A stretch of DNA of 64,000 bases from Bacillus sp. FJAT-18017 (GTDB lineage Bacteria > Bacillota > Bacilli > Bacillales > Cytobacillaceae): NCBI RefSeq assembly GCF_001278805.1, contig NZ_CP012602.1:4617501-4681500 (forward strand), read 5' to 3'. Under the pieces are notes generated by a model. It did no database searches. It was given only the letters and a program-made list of their open reading frames with translations, and had not been told where the DNA came from. The translations under genes were made by a program, and so were the position numbers. Positions within the stretch are counted from its first letter, which is position 1, and each line of letters begins with the position of its first letter. Below are positions 17,201 through 26,852 of the stretch, in pieces.

Positions 17201-18756
17201 ACCAGGCACGGATTGCTGTAAAGGTACCTGTTGTCCCAAATATCGGCACGATTGCTGTCGGCATCGCCAAGGCGGGCGCTGATATCATTACATTGAGCGG
17301 TTTTGACGGCGGAACAGGTGCAGCGAGGATCCATGCAATTCAGCATGTCGGCCTTCCGGTGGAAATTGGTGTTAAAGCGGCACATAATGCCCTGCTTGAA
17401 GCCGGTCTTCGTGATAAGGTGGAAATTTGGGCCGATGGCGGAATGAAAAGTGCCTCTGATATTCTGAAAGTTATGCTGCTGGGTGCAAATAGGATTGGCT
17501 TTGGAACTCTGTCCATGCTCGCAATCGGCTGTACAACCTGCCGTGGCTGCCACCTTGATACCTGCCATGTTGGTATCGCAACACAGATTGACTCTGAAGC
17601 CAAGGCAAAAGAGCATGGGCTTAGACGATTTGTCCCCCGCCAGTTTGATCTGGCCGTACAGGGCCTTATTAACCTGTTCACGGCATTTTCAGAAGAAGTA
17701 AAGGGATTAGCAGCACAAGCTGGCATTAAAAGGCTCCAGGATTTTGTTGGCCGTTCCGATTTGCTTGAACAAACTAAGGGACTTAACAAGCTGGATCTGT
17801 CTTATCTGCTAAAGCCATTGGAGATCAGTCAATTAAGCACACTGGAAAGTACTGTATTACGCAACACCACTCAGCTTGAGGTTGCAGCAGGGGCTGAGTA
17901 CCTGGATTCATGCGTGGAACAGCTTCATACCTCAAGGGAATTCGCGTCCGTTACCTCTAACCAAAGGGTATTGGGCAGCAGGGTTTCCTGTCACCGGGTC
18001 CGCGGGCGCCTTGACGGTGCCTATAAAAAACTCGCCAAGATAAAGCTCGCGTACCGGAACGGTTCAATCCCGGGCAACGGGCTTGGTGCATATAACAGCG
18101 AGGGAATTGATATTGTAGTCAACGGCGGCGGCCAGGATGGTGTTGGAAAGACTTCCTTTGGCGGAAGCGTTGTAATTTTAAAAGAAAAAGGCAAGAACGG
18201 CAGATATCTGAACGGGTCTGTTGGAAAAGGTTTCGGCTATGGAGCCCAAAAGGGATTGTTAATCGCTCAGGGAACTGCTGACGCTCGCGCAGGTATTAGG
18301 CTTTCCGGTGCGGATATTCTAATCGGCGGACAGCTCGTACAGCCATTGCCTGAAAAGGATGCTGGGAATGTTGGGGTCCATTCAACCATTAAAGGTTTTG
18401 CATTTGAATATATGACGAATGGACGCGGCCTTGTACTGGGAGACCCTGGTCCATGGATTTGCGCCGGCATGACTGGCGGTGTTGTTTACCTGCGGCTCCA
18501 GCATGAAATGGGGCTGACCGTCGATCGTCTGAAATCGCGGATTGCAAAAGGAGCAAATGTCTCCCTGCTCCCTCTTAATGAAACAGGAGTGAAGGATATC
18601 CAGGAGCTTCTAGGCACCTATCATTCTATCCTTCTCGATAATGGTCAGACTGAGGAAGCTGAAAAAATTGCTTTCCTCCTTTCTGCTCCTCAAGAAAATT
18701 TTGTCATGGTCATGCCAGTCAAGGAACAGGCAGATCCATCTGTTTCGACGGAATAA
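14287..18756 (+). CDS. Glutamate synthase large-subunit paralogue (FMN, 3Fe-4S)
   Basis: At 1489 residues this has the full layout of the NADPH-GOGAT large subunit: an N-terminal glutaminase with nucleophile C21 in HEHDACGIV, a central domain, an FMN domain from about residue 790 (SFGSQNETAFRAYAEG, MNGEGGE, SGFDGGTGAARIHAIQHVG), a 3Fe-4S motif C-x5-C-x4-C in GCTTCRGCHLDTCHVG, and a C-terminal GXGXG domain (NGGGQDGVGKTSFGGS). It differs from standard GltA in places, for example NHRAGFINGEGDGTG where GltA usually has DHRGG. No small-subunit gene is adjacent. A 20-residue leader precedes C21. The ATG lies about 20 bases from the nearest AGGAGGTGA, which is unusually far. Glutamate synthesis from glutamine and 2-oxoglutarate is likely but unproven. 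Confidence 0.85.
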   Translation: MSKIWSPHTFKDFHKHEHDACGIVACMEKDRIPTRENIYTCIDALVTMNHRAGFINGEGDGTGIHIDIPRSLWKEKLTASGADPLLADRPDLSIGHLFISRKADAELVKKDIRKLLAANSLTLVFETDSVTDSSALGPIAIQENPVFWQIACVPVSETANLSQLLFNLIVTIEKNQQVHVASFSQYHAVYKVMGAGDILPHYYSDLASPVVASTMTLGHNRYSTNTLSSFFRVQPFSVLGHNGEINTIAKLREEALQIGVPLVHEGSDSQDLSRTIETLICRDNYTLFEAMDVLFPPIINEIKGYPPHLQDLYVYIREAWGHFAQGPAGIISRFADEAVFSVDALGLRPLWMLETESSYLFSSEPGILPTSEYVSDPKPLGPGEKVGLKWNGDTLNVYWQPDYQQEVYERFSKRVSLDGSQTRINVPVLPKTIIVNYPDKIHNGQYKAFGWERDHIQLIEQMAEKGIEPIRSLGHDAPLAALNPERKNIADYIKESVAVVTNPAIDRDRETEHFSTRVIVGRRPSLIHSEAAGTILELLSPIVIEGKEGLDCSEETGQPSFDQVTAFYREKGLAFHIPATFQKQEDIEDALQRLSNLAVEAVKGGKTLLIVDDSTAHSDNSYWIDPHLAISAVDQALALAGMRRNCSLLLRSGAIRSLHDIITAYGLGADLISPYNMFLTVSDGQTKPISNLYNALIKGLEKVVSTIGIHELRGYARLFSSIGLNQHIADYLKIVNFFGSESLESDFAEMKQDAIQRAADFQSDKERVGKTFHLFPRIWKAIGEMAQTGSYDVYRDKISEQEEANPTTIRHLTSLKEASNPVSPADVDLSVGEHSLPFVIASMSFGSQNETAFRAYAEGADRLNMISMNGEGGEIKDMLGKYPRTRGQQVASGRFGVNAELLNSSNLLEIKIGQGAKPGEGGHLPGSKVTAKIAEARNATIGSDLISPSNNHDIYSIEDLAQMILELKTANDQARIAVKVPVVPNIGTIAVGIAKAGADIITLSGFDGGTGAARIHAIQHVGLPVEIGVKAAHNALLEAGLRDKVEIWADGGMKSASDILKVMLLGANRIGFGTLSMLAIGCTTCRGCHLDTCHVGIATQIDSEAKAKEHGLRRFVPRQFDLAVQGLINLFTAFSEEVKGLAAQAGIKRLQDFVGRSDLLEQTKGLNKLDLSYLLKPLEISQLSTLESTVLRNTTQLEVAAGAEYLDSCVEQLHTSREFASVTSNQRVLGSRVSCHRVRGRLDGAYKKLAKIKLAYRNGSIPGNGLGAYNSEGIDIVVNGGGQDGVGKTSFGGSVVILKEKGKNGRYLNGSVGKGFGYGAQKGLLIAQGTADARAGIRLSGADILIGGQLVQPLPEKDAGNVGVHSTIKGFAFEYMTNGRGLVLGDPGPWICAGMTGGVVYLRLQHEMGLTVDRLKSRIAKGANVSLLPLNETGVKDIQELLGTYHSILLDNGQTEEAEKIAFLLSAPQENFVMVMPVKEQADPSVSTE

Positions 18757-18782
18757 CTTTAATGTTTAGATAAGAATGAAGT

Positions 18783-18816
18783 ATGCCCAGAGCCGTCTCT
18801 GGGCATTGCTTTCGTT
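18783..18816 (+). terminator. Terminator of the glutamate synthase-like gene
   Basis: ATGCCCAGAG-CCGT-CTCTGGGCAT is a ten-base-pair stem followed by TGCTTTCGTTT. The rest of the gap to 19141 holds only an unconvincing short frame. Confidence 0.75.
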
Positions 18817-19141
18817 TAAAAGTCTTTATTATAGGAGAAGATGATTCTAGCAAAGATCGCGGGGCTTATGCGGAAGAGAGCTTAAAGGTAATCACTCAGC
18901 CGCAGTATTGGCCCAATAGGCTTCTAAGCGCTATAAGCAAAATTGAACATAACCTCTTCCAATTAATCTCACTCCATATTGCAAAAGGTAAAAATAGTAC
19001 TTGATTGGCAGGATATAAGATCATAAAATAAAGACGCAAAACCGACATGATTTGTTCGACAGTTTGTGACATTCTCTTTTCCTATTAACATAGTTTTTAA
19101 GTGATAATACAGGAAACCGGTACCAAAAGAAAGGGATTACG

Positions 19142-19489
19142 ATGAAAACCACACTAGGAGATATGCTGGAAAAACGCCCCGGAATGACGATGCTTCAGCT
19201 GAAGCAATCTCTTCAGGATTTTCAAAAAAGGGGAATTCTCTATATGGATGCAGAGCTTCTTACACTAGAACTTGACCAGTCCTTTTCTGTTTTTTATGCT
19301 CGCCATAGACGCAACGGTGCTCATACCGGTCCATTTCCTGTCCCGGCAGACAAATATAAACAGGATTATGATTTTAATTATCTTAAAGCTTTCTATCTTG
19401 ATTATTATCGGAGACAGCCTGATGATTATGACCTTACCGGGCTTTCCATTGTAAGTGGAACAGAATTTATTTGGTATACAAAATCATAA
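19142..19489 (+). CDS. Conserved-looking small protein, function unknown
   Basis: This 115-residue soluble protein is not one I recognise. It starts MKTTLGDMLEKRPGMTMLQL, is rich in aromatic residues in its second half (YKQDYDFNYLKAFYLDYYRR), and has no signal peptide or membrane segment. The ATG is preceded by AAAGAAAGGGATTACG. It has its own upstream spacer with a possible -10 TGATAATAC and its own terminator downstream, so it is probably a real single-gene unit between the glutamate synthase paralogue and ygaE. In the corresponding stretch of B. subtilis I recall no such gene. Confidence 0.6.
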   Translation: MKTTLGDMLEKRPGMTMLQLKQSLQDFQKRGILYMDAELLTLELDQSFSVFYARHRRNGAHTGPFPVPADKYKQDYDFNYLKAFYLDYYRRQPDDYDLTGLSIVSGTEFIWYTKS

Positions 19490-19510
19490 ATCATTGTATA
19501 TATTGATTAG

Positions 19511-19545
19511 GAGAAGGAGTGCTCTTGCGCCCCTTCTTTTTATAT
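19511..19545 (+). terminator. Terminator after the 115-residue gene
   Basis: AGAAGG..CCTTCT stem with a GC-rich loop, followed by TTTTTATAT, 22 bases after the stop codon. Confidence 0.65.
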
Positions 19546-19695
19546 AGAAATGTCTTTGTCCAAATCTTACGATTCATTTTTCCGCGAAACTCTCTTGCTT
19601 CCAATTCGTAAACAGGTTATAGTAACAGAATTGTTTAATGCAAATACAAAAGGTTTATAGTAGAGATAAAAGATGATTGAAAGGACTTTTTTAAA

Positions 19696-20775
19696 ATGAA
19701 GTTAGGAGCCCGGATTTTAAAAACGGGAATATCCATTGTTCTCGCATTATTTCTTGCTGAATTACTGGACGTCCCTTCACCCGTTATGGCACCCATTGCT
19801 GCTATTTTCGCAGTCCAGCCAACCATTTATCGCTCTTATCAATCCATACTCGAGCAGGTGCAGGGAAATTTTTTAGGGGCTTTGATCGCTACAGTGTTCT
19901 ATCTGCTTCTAGGCAACCATGTCGTGGTCATAGGACTTGCGGCTATCATTGTTATTACCTTGAACCTAAAGTTAAAACTGGGGAATTCAACGGGATTGGC
20001 TCTAGTAACCTTAGTCTCCATCATGTATATGCCCGGAGATCAATTTATTCAGTTCGCTGCACTCAGGTTCGGAACCATTATGCTGGGGGTATTCTCGGCA
20101 TTTATCGTAAACCTTGTGTTCCTGCCACCCCGGTATGAAAACAGACTGTACCATAAAATTTCGGACACAACTGAAGAGATTATTCGCTGGATTCGGCTTT
20201 CGACACGGAATGCATCCGATCACACCCTTTTAAAAACAGATATAGAAAAACTGAAGGATACACTCCTTAAAATAGACCTCACTTACACGATGTATAAGGA
20301 GGAACGGAGTTATTTTAAACGGGATGATGCTGTTAAGGCACGGAAGCTTGTTATCTACAGACAAATGATTTCCACAGCTAGAAGGGCATTGGCAACACTC
20401 AACCGCCTGCACCGCTTTGAAAACGAATATCTCGCTCTGCCGGAAAAATTTCAGCAATCCGTACAGGAACAGCTTGACTGCCTCATCACGCTTCACGAAC
20501 AGGTCATGCTGAAGTTCATTGGCAAGGTTCGTCCATCGGCTGCAGCGGAAAATCCGATTCAATGTCTTGATAAAAAGGAAGTATTCCGCATGTTCATTTC
20601 AAGGCAGCGTGAATACGAAGAAGAGGATGACAACCATCTATATCACACAATGCAAATCATTTCCGCCATCCTTGATTATGATGAGCACGTCGAACACCTC
20701 GATACCCTTGTCACCAGCTTCCTCTCTTACCACAAGGAAGACAATGAAATAACAGTTGAAGAAACAATAGAATAA
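19696..20775 (+). CDS. ygaE: Aromatic acid exporter family membrane protein (YgaE)
   Basis: The 359-residue protein has an N-terminal half with four to five membrane segments (residues about 10-145, including LGARILKTGISIVLALFLAELL and the motif PSPVMAPIAAIFAVQPTIYRS) and a soluble helical C-terminal half. This is the PF06081/PF11728 'aromatic acid exporter' layout; actual transport of aromatic acids is not shown for most members. It lies between hemL and ygaD and points away from ygaD, as ygaE does in B. subtilis, which is the basis for the symbol. A strong terminator follows. Confidence 0.82.
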   Translation: MKLGARILKTGISIVLALFLAELLDVPSPVMAPIAAIFAVQPTIYRSYQSILEQVQGNFLGALIATVFYLLLGNHVVVIGLAAIIVITLNLKLKLGNSTGLALVTLVSIMYMPGDQFIQFAALRFGTIMLGVFSAFIVNLVFLPPRYENRLYHKISDTTEEIIRWIRLSTRNASDHTLLKTDIEKLKDTLLKIDLTYTMYKEERSYFKRDDAVKARKLVIYRQMISTARRALATLNRLHRFENEYLALPEKFQQSVQEQLDCLITLHEQVMLKFIGKVRPSAAAENPIQCLDKKEVFRMFISRQREYEEEDDNHLYHTMQIISAILDYDEHVEHLDTLVTSFLSYHKEDNEITVEETIE

Positions 20776-20785
20776 AGTTCAATCA

Positions 20786-20826
20786 AAAAACCGGAATGGA
20801 GGCTTTGCTCCATTCCGGTTTTTCAT
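20786..20826. terminator. ygaE terminator
   Basis: AAAACCGGAATGGAG-gctttg-CTCCATTCCGGTTTTT, a long perfect stem with A- and T-runs on its two sides, 12 bases after the ygaE stop. Confidence 0.9.
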
Positions 20827-20910
20827 CTGACACAGTCCACCCCACGCGGACAGAATAGCCTAAAAGTCCACAACAGGGGTCTGACCCCTTTTTGACTCCT
20901 TTTAACACCT

Positions 20911-22662
20911 TTACTCATGTTCGAGCTGCTGGACTTGGAATAGTCTGTAGTAGCCGCCTTGTTTGTCCATGAGTTCTTCGTGGGTGCCTATTTCGACGAT
21001 TTCGCCGTGTTCGATTAGGACTATTTTATCGGCATGAGTTATTGTGGATAAGCGATGGGCAACAATGAAGGTTGTCCGGTCCTTGGCCAGCTTCTCAAGC
21101 GCCTCCTGGATTTGGTGTTCGCTTTCCAGATCCAGCGCTGATGTTGCCTCGTCAAGGATAAGAATTGGCGGGTTCTTCAGGAACACCCTGGCAATGGCGA
21201 CCCTCTGTTTTTGTCCGCCCGACAGTTTGACTCCTCGTTCGCCCACCTTTGTTTCATAGCCTTCCGGGAGGTTCAAAATAAACTCCTGGGCATTTGCCTG
21301 CCTTGCCGCTTCCTCCACCTCTTCATCACTTGCCTCGGGTTTTCCTAACAGGATATTCGTACGTACCGAGTCACTGAATAAGATATTATCCTGAAAAACA
21401 ACACCGATTTTATCTCTCAACGATTGGACATTGAATCTTCGAATGTCAACTCCATCGAGGAGAATCTGTCCTTCGGTTACATCGTAAAAGCGGGGAATCA
21501 GGCTGACAAGCGAGGATTTTCCTCCACCGCTCATGCCAACGAGAGCAATCGTTTCCCCTTTCCTCGCTTCCAAATTGATATTTTTCAGAACCAACTCATT
21601 TTCTTCGTCGTATGAGAAGCTTACATTCTCAAATCGGATATTGCCTTTTACCTCGGTACACTCAATTGCATTCGGCTCATCCACGATATCGTACTTTTCA
21701 TCGGCAAATTCAAATACACGGTCCATCGAAGCAAATGACTGGGTCAAGGTAGTAGATGAATTGACCAGCCTTCTCAGCGGATTATAAAGGCGCTCAATGT
21801 ATGCAATGAAAGCGACCATTGTCCCAAGTGTCAACTGTCCTTCAATCACCAAATATCCCGAATAGCCAATGACAATCAAAGGGGCAATGTCCGTTATCGT
21901 ATTAACGACCGCAAACGCCTTTGCATTCCAGCTTGTATGGTCCAGAGCTTTTTCCAAAAAATTCTTATTCCGTTTATCGAATTGGTTCTGCTCATATTCC
22001 TCAATCGCGAAGCTTTTTATAACAGACATACCCGCAACCCGCTCATGCAAATAGCTTTGCACCTCGGCTAATGCCTGAGATCGCGTCCTCGTCAGGCTTC
22101 TAAGGTTTCCGAAAAAATACTTAACAGAAAATGCATATAAAGGGAAAAGCACAAGCGAGACCAATGTCAGCTTCACATTCATTGTCATCATGACCGCTAT
22201 CGCTATCAGGATGGTTGCCACATCGAGCCATAGATTCATCAATCCTGTGATGACAAAGGTTTTCGTCTGTTCAACATCATTAATTACCCTCGATATAACC
22301 TCGCCTGCCTTTGTATTTGAATAATACTTAAAGCTTAACTTCTGCATATGGTCATACAGTCTATCGCGGATATCATAGAGAATTTTGCTGGACGTCCACT
22401 GAGCGAAATATTGCCGATAATATTCAACCGGCGGCCTCAGGATAACAAAAATGACAATCATGATACCCATAATCCAAATCAGCTTATCAATCTTTTCATC
22501 CTTGTGCAGAGTGTCGCTGCCAACAATATCATCCATGACATATTTAATAAGTATCGGAATAATGAGTGGTATTGCAAATTTAATGATTCCAATGATAATT
22601 GTTCCTATGATTTGCCACTTATATGGCTTGACGAAATGGAGATACCTTCGGATACTCTCCAA
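20911..22662 (-). CDS. ygaD: ABC exporter, fused membrane and ATPase domains (YgaD)
   Basis: This 583-residue half-transporter has six membrane helices in residues 1-310, then an ATPase domain with Walker [11 protein letters not shown]-loop [10 protein letters not shown], signature LSGGQKQR, Walker [13 protein letters not shown] and H-loop IVAHRLST. It belongs to the lipid/multidrug exporter group that works as a homodimer. The substrate is unknown. Position next to ntdP and ygaB matches B. subtilis ygaD. The start is preceded by GGGGAGGAAACAAG. The 3' side carries a GGGGTCTGACCCC hairpin at 20876-20888 whose T-run points the other way. Confidence 0.93.
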   Translation of the reverse strand: MESIRRYLHFVKPYKWQIIGTIIIGIIKFAIPLIIPILIKYVMDDIVGSDTLHKDEKIDKLIWIMGIMIVIFVILRPPVEYYRQYFAQWTSSKILYDIRDRLYDHMQKLSFKYYSNTKAGEVISRVINDVEQTKTFVITGLMNLWLDVATILIAIAVMMTMNVKLTLVSLVLFPLYAFSVKYFFGNLRSLTRTRSQALAEVQSYLHERVAGMSVIKSFAIEEYEQNQFDKRNKNFLEKALDHTSWNAKAFAVVNTITDIAPLIVIGYSGYLVIEGQLTLGTMVAFIAYIERLYNPLRRLVNSSTTLTQSFASMDRVFEFADEKYDIVDEPNAIECTEVKGNIRFENVSFSYDEENELVLKNINLEARKGETIALVGMSGGGKSSLVSLIPRFYDVTEGQILLDGVDIRRFNVQSLRDKIGVVFQDNILFSDSVRTNILLGKPEASDEEVEEAARQANAQEFILNLPEGYETKVGERGVKLSGGQKQRVAIARVFLKNPPILILDEATSALDLESEHQIQEALEKLAKDRTTFIVAHRLSTITHADKIVLIEHGEIVEIGTHEELMDKQGGYYRLFQVQQLEHE

Positions 22663-22731
22663 CTTGTTTCCTCCCCTGGATTCTCTGATTTATTTTATAT
22701 GTAGTAATTATCCAGTAATGAAGCGGCCAAA

Positions 22732-22760
22732 CAAAAACCTGTTGATATGTGATCAACAGG
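22732..22760 (-). terminator. ntdP terminator
   Basis: CCTGTTGAT-cacat-ATCAACAGG hairpin followed on the minus strand by TTTTTGTTT, 23 bases after the ntdP stop. Confidence 0.85.
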
Positions 22761-22782
22761 GCGCTTTTGCTTGAAACCAGCC

Positions 22783-23313
22783 TTACTTTCTGTAACTCAG
22801 GTATCGTTCATACCAAGTATCGATAAATTCTGGTGAGAATGGTCCCTTTCGCTGGTTGATCCAAATGATGAGCTTCTCGACATTCTTTTTCAGAATTTTG
22901 TCAATCACCTCTGGATAGTTCATTTCCCGGCGATGCCGTTCATACTCATCCTCGTCCAAAAGATTATAAGTCATGTCCGGAAACACTTTAATATCAAGAT
23001 CATAATCAATATATTTCAATGTATCGCCATCAAAAATGAATGGAGAACTAATATTGCAATAATAGTGCACGCCATCCTCACGAATCATCCCAATCACATT
23101 AAACCAGCACTCCGAATGGAAGTAACAGATTGCAGGTTCCCTGGTCACCCAGGTACGGCCATCGGACTCTGTAACGACGGTCCGGTCATTTCCGCCAATC
23201 ACCAGGTTTTCGGAACCTTTCAGGATGGTCGTCTCGTCCCATATGCGATGGATATGCCCATTATGTTTATAGCTGTGTATTTGCATTGGTTCTCCTTCAA
23301 TGGGTAAACCCAT
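22783..23313 (-). CDS. ntdP: Nucleoside tri-/diphosphatase NtdP (DUF402, YgaC)
   Basis: The 176-residue protein is the same length as B. subtilis YgaC and keeps its signature blocks [49 protein letters not shown] and [19 protein letters not shown]. Family members in Staphylococcus and Bacillus hydrolyse nucleoside tri- and diphosphates with a metal; the acidic [10 protein letters not shown] and [10 protein letters not shown] stretches probably bind it. AGGGGAG lies seven bases before the ATG. It is a single gene in the conserved ygaB-ntdP-ygaD row. Confidence 0.93.
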   Translation of the reverse strand: MGLPIEGEPMQIHSYKHNGHIHRIWDETTILKGSENLVIGGNDRTVVTESDGRTWVTREPAICYFHSECWFNVIGMIREDGVHYYCNISSPFIFDGDTLKYIDYDLDIKVFPDMTYNLLDEDEYERHRREMNYPEVIDKILKKNVEKLIIWINQRKGPFSPEFIDTWYERYLSYRK

Positions 23314-23433
23314 GAATCTCCCCTACTTTCATTTCCCGAACGCTTTGCACCTATCTTAAATCAAAAAATCGACAAAAGGCAACAAAAGACAATTCCCGTT
23401 TGCTTCTATTATAACGGTTACAGGGCAATTTTA

Positions 23434-23466
23434 AAACAAAAGAGCCATTTTTAGGATAAAATGGCC
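23434..23466 (-). terminator. ygaB terminator
   Basis: GCCATTTT-atccta-AAAATGGC hairpin followed on the minus strand by TCTTTTGTTTT, 45 bases after the ygaB stop. Confidence 0.75.
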
Positions 23467-23509
23467 CATTCAAAACTCTATTTATTTTCCCCGCACATCA
23501 TTAAAGCAT

Positions 23510-23773
23510 TTATACGGATGAACCATTCAGGCTTTTCCCAGGCTGATAGGAACGGATCACTTCTTCTGTCTGATGCTCAAAAACCTTTTGAATTTCCCTG
23601 AGTTCTCTTTTCATTGCTGCGATTTCCTGCTGGATGCTCTCGAGGCCTGTTTCATGCTGAAGTAATTGCAGCTGTCCTTCAATTTCCTGGCAACGTTCCA
23701 ATTCACCTTGTAAAAAAAGCAGTTTTTCCATTGTTTTCATTTGTTCGGAAATTAAACAATTGAAGGTTTTCAC
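23510..23773 (-). CDS. ygaB: YgaB-like small coiled-coil protein
   Basis: An 87-residue, highly charged protein that is almost all predicted helix: EKLLFLQGELERCQEIEGQL through ELREIQKVFEHQTEEVIRS has heptad-like spacing. It has no membrane segment and no known activity. The start is a GTG (23773) behind GGGCGGTGAAA; an ATG twelve codons in is an alternative. The call rests on size, coiled-coil character and its place between sspE and ntdP, as in B. subtilis. Confidence 0.75.
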   Translation of the reverse strand: MKTFNCLISEQMKTMEKLLFLQGELERCQEIEGQLQLLQHETGLESIQQEIAAMKRELREIQKVFEHQTEEVIRSYQPGKSLNGSSV

Positions 23774-23904
23774 ACTTTCACCGCCCTCATATTTTGCTCC
23801 TCTATGTATTCTTGAAAACTTCGCTTATTCCTTTGACTACTTCTGTAGGTTTAAAAGAAGTTTTGTCGAAGGAGTTTTTATCCAAACGTGTAAACCCCTA
23901 AACA

Positions 23905-23936
23905 TAAAAAGGGCACCCTTTCGTTAAAGGGCACCC
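23905..23936 (-). terminator. sspE terminator
   Basis: GGGTGCCCTTT-aacg-AAAGGGTGCCC folds into an eleven-pair stem with two G-U wobbles, followed on the minus strand by TTTTTATG. It is 18 bases after the sspE stop. Confidence 0.85.
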
Positions 23937-23953
23937 TCTTTCAGCAATAAAAA

Positions 23954-24163
23954 TTAACGATTTTGACCTTGTTGGCCAGAGTTTTGGCTCTTACGGCTTT
24001 CAGCTTGTTGGTTCTGTTGTCTTACTTCTTGAGCATTAGTTTCGCTTGCGAATTCAGTACCGAATTGCCCTTGTCCGCCTTGAGCAGATTGAGCATTTTG
24101 GCGACGAACTTCTTGAGCGTTTGTTTGAGAAGCTTGGCTTCCTTGGTTGTTGAAGTTTGCCAT
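23954..24163 (-). CDS. sspE: Gamma-type small acid-soluble spore protein
   Basis: This 69-residue protein, rich in Gln, Asn, Ala and Ser and free of hydrophobic cores, contains two repeats of the gamma-SASP motif: SQTNAQEVRRQNAQSA and FASETNAQEVRQQNQQAE, with FGTEFASET at the centre. Such proteins are stored in the spore core as an amino-acid reserve and are cut by the GPR protease, whose site is the FGTEFAS stretch. I start at ATG 24163 because GGAGGTGATTACA stands just before it; the frame continues upstream without a second ribosome site. Expression in the forespore is expected from the family. Confidence 0.95.
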   Translation of the reverse strand: MANFNNQGSQASQTNAQEVRRQNAQSAQGGQGQFGTEFASETNAQEVRQQNQQAESRKSQNSGQQGQNR

Positions 24164-24239
24164 TGTAATCACCTCCACGACTGTTAATTTAACCATGAAG
24201 GGGATTATCTATCCGGGATTTTTTTGGAAAAAATAAACA

Positions 24240-25010
<771 letters not shown>

Positions 25011-25102
25011 TCATTTTGTTTCTATTTTAGCCGTTCGGGGTATAGAAGACAATTGATTCCTAACACTAAACCTGAGCAATCCATTACGAAAGGAGAATTG
25101 CC

Positions 25103-25327
25103 ATGTATGTTGGACGGGATATGACGGAATTGACGATGATGCCAAAAAGCGATTGGGAGGACAGCGAGCTGGCATTTTTTCACCATTCATTACAGCAGGT
25201 TGTACCATACCTAAACGCTGAGGGCCAGTCGATTCACCGCGAAATTGTTGAGGAAATTGAAAAGCGCGGCGGCCTCAACCGGAATGAAGCTGATTATACA
25301 CACGGGACTAAAGTAAGTTACGATTAA
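25103..25327 (+). CDS. yfhS: YfhS-like small conserved protein
   Basis: A 74-residue soluble protein beginning MYVGRDMTELTMMPKSDWED, with QSIHREIVEEIEKRGGLNRNEADYTHGTK at its C-terminal end. AAAGGAGAATTGCC precedes the ATG. It is the size and style of YfhS, a small Bacillus protein reported to influence sporulation, and lies between fabL and mutY as yfhS does. No catalytic motif or membrane segment is visible. Confidence 0.75.
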   Translation: MYVGRDMTELTMMPKSDWEDSELAFFHHSLQQVVPYLNAEGQSIHREIVEEIEKRGGLNRNEADYTHGTKVSYD

Positions 25328-25330
25328 GAA

Positions 25331-25643
25331 CAAAAGCGTAAGCGCCTTCGTGACAGGCAAAAACCGCCTGTCCCTGCGATGATTATTCTCAGGAGCTTCC
25401 CTTAGTGGTCATCGCCGTATAAACTGGAGGGGCTTTGACTGAGATAAAATGAACCTTCCATCAGCGCTTTTTGCTGATGGTTAGGTGAATGAATCGGACC
25501 TTTAGGGACAGTTGCCGACGTAGGAGGCCTACTGTCCTTTAAGGTGGGGTAAAGGAATCACGAAGAGCGTAAGCGTGTTCGTGCATGACTTATCGTAGGG
25601 AGGAGGCCTGAAGTTTACTAGGCGATAGGCGCTGGAGCTAGAC
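25331..25643 (+). repeat. Interspersed structured repeat, copy C (long form with hairpin insert)
   Basis: Starts CAAAAGCGTAAGCGCCTTC and ends AGGCGCTGGAGCTAGAC, so the ends pair. Inside are GACAGGC/GCCTGTC (25352-25372), CCATCAGC/GCTGATGG (25458-25480) and a 15-base stem ACCTTTAGGGACAGT/ACTGTCCTTTAAGGT (25498-25545). Copy E has the same stems with paired base changes. It fills most of the yfhS-mutY gap. Confidence 0.9.
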
Positions 25644-25703
25644 GTAGCCATGCCTAATAAATAGAGTTATAAACCGTCGTAAAACTAAAGTATCTTTAAC
25701 ATT

Positions 25704-25748
25704 TAAAAGAGCCTGGCTGTACGAATGTCTCAAACAGCCAGGCCCTTC
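25704..25748. terminator. mutY terminator
   Basis: GCCTGGCTGT and ACAGCCAGGC form a perfect ten-base-pair stem with AAAAG before and CTTCTTTT after; it lies just past the mutY stop codon and can work in both directions. Confidence 0.85.
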
Positions 25749-25757
25749 TTTTCTATA

Positions 25758-26852
25758 TTATTGGTTTCTGTTAAGGTACAAGGCAAGCATTTTCTGGTGA
25801 GGTACGGGCAGAGCATATTCCGAAAGCTCCTCCAGCGTCACCAGTTTTACTCCAATAGTCTCGGGAAGTTCAGAATTTAATTTCCCGGTATAAACAGTAA
25901 CATTCCAGATGAGATGGGAGAAAATATGCTGAATTTGGCCAAGCGTTTCACCGAATTGGATATCCACATCAAGAAACTCATTATACAGACCTGACAGCCC
26001 TTTACGGTCATCAGCAAACGGAAGATGCAGTTCAACTGATGGCAGCTCCCACATATTTGCCAGCAGCCCCTCGTTTGGGCGCTTGCGAATTAGTATTCTT
26101 CCAGCTTCATCTTCAATCACCGCAGCTGCAAGACGGAGCTCCCTTGGCTTTTTCTTTTTGGCTTTGATAGGGAGCTCATTTTGGGCTCCTTCATGAAAGG
26201 CCTGACAATGCTCCCTTACCGGGCAAAGAAGGCAGGACGGTGAGGTCGGCGTACACACAAGTGCCCCTAGTTCCATTAGCGCCTGATTGAAATCAGAAGG
26301 TGAATCCGGGGATATTAATACCCGAACTGCTTTTTCAAAAATCTTCCTTGAAGAGGGCTTGGCAATATCTTCTCTAATCAACAGAATTCTTGATAGTACT
26401 CTCATTACATTGCCGTCAATAGCAGGTTCCGGAATTCCATATGCAATACTTAAAATCGCACCCGCTGTATAAGGGCCCACACCTTTTAGCGTAGCTATTT
26501 CTTCTGGTGTATCCGGTACAATGCCATTGTATTTTTCTTTAACTTCCCTGACAGCAGCCTGGAGGTTTCGTGCCCGTGAATAGTACCCAAGCCCTTCCCA
26601 TGCCTTGAGAACCTTATCCTCATCAGCATCAGCCAAGGCGTCTATAGTTGGAAACTGCTCCATAAATCGGTGATAATAAGGAATGACAGTATCAACTCTA
26701 GTTTGCTGTAGCATAATTTCGGAAACCCAGACTTTATATGGATCCTTATTGAGACGCCATGGCAGGCTCCTTTGTTCGGCCCTGAACCAGGAAATTAAAT
26801 CGTCGCGAAACTGTTCTATGATAATTGTTTCAATATTTTCCAATGTCTTCAT
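25758..26852 (-). CDS. mutY: A/G-specific adenine glycosylase MutY
   Basis: The 364-residue DNA repair enzyme removes adenine mispaired with 8-oxoguanine. It shows [19 protein letters not shown], the helix-hairpin-helix [18 protein letters not shown], the catalytic aspartate in [12 protein letters not shown], the 4Fe-4S cysteines C-x6-C-x2-C-x5-C ([17 protein letters not shown]), and a C-terminal MutT-like domain that reads 8-oxoG ([18 protein letters not shown]). I start at ATG 26852 behind GGGAGG; the frame is open 31 codons further but without a ribosome site. It corresponds to yfhQ and is divergent from yfhP. Confidence 0.94.
   Translation of the reverse strand: MKTLENIETIIIEQFRDDLISWFRAEQRSLPWRLNKDPYKVWVSEIMLQQTRVDTVIPYYHRFMEQFPTIDALADADEDKVLKAWEGLGYYSRARNLQAAVREVKEKYNGIVPDTPEEIATLKGVGPYTAGAILSIAYGIPEPAIDGNVMRVLSRILLIREDIAKPSSRKIFEKAVRVLISPDSPSDFNQALMELGALVCTPTSPSCLLCPVREHCQAFHEGAQNELPIKAKKKKPRELRLAAAVIEDEAGRILIRKRPNEGLLANMWELPSVELHLPFADDRKGLSGLYNEFLDVDIQFGETLGQIQHIFSHLIWNVTVYTGKLNSELPETIGVKLVTLEELSEYALPVPHQKMLALYLNRNQ

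Noticed and set aside
18783..19004. 73-codon frame after the glutamate synthase paralogue
   Set aside because: Its first dozen codons are the terminator hairpin, it has no ribosome site for that start, and I recognise no family. A shorter product from within (EDDSSKDRGAYAEES...) reads protein-like but lacks a supported start.
20876..20894. GGGGTCTGACCCC plus T-run as the ygaD terminator
   Set aside because: The T-run follows the stem on the plus strand, the wrong direction for ygaD. It may be a second terminator for ygaE or a small palindromic repeat.
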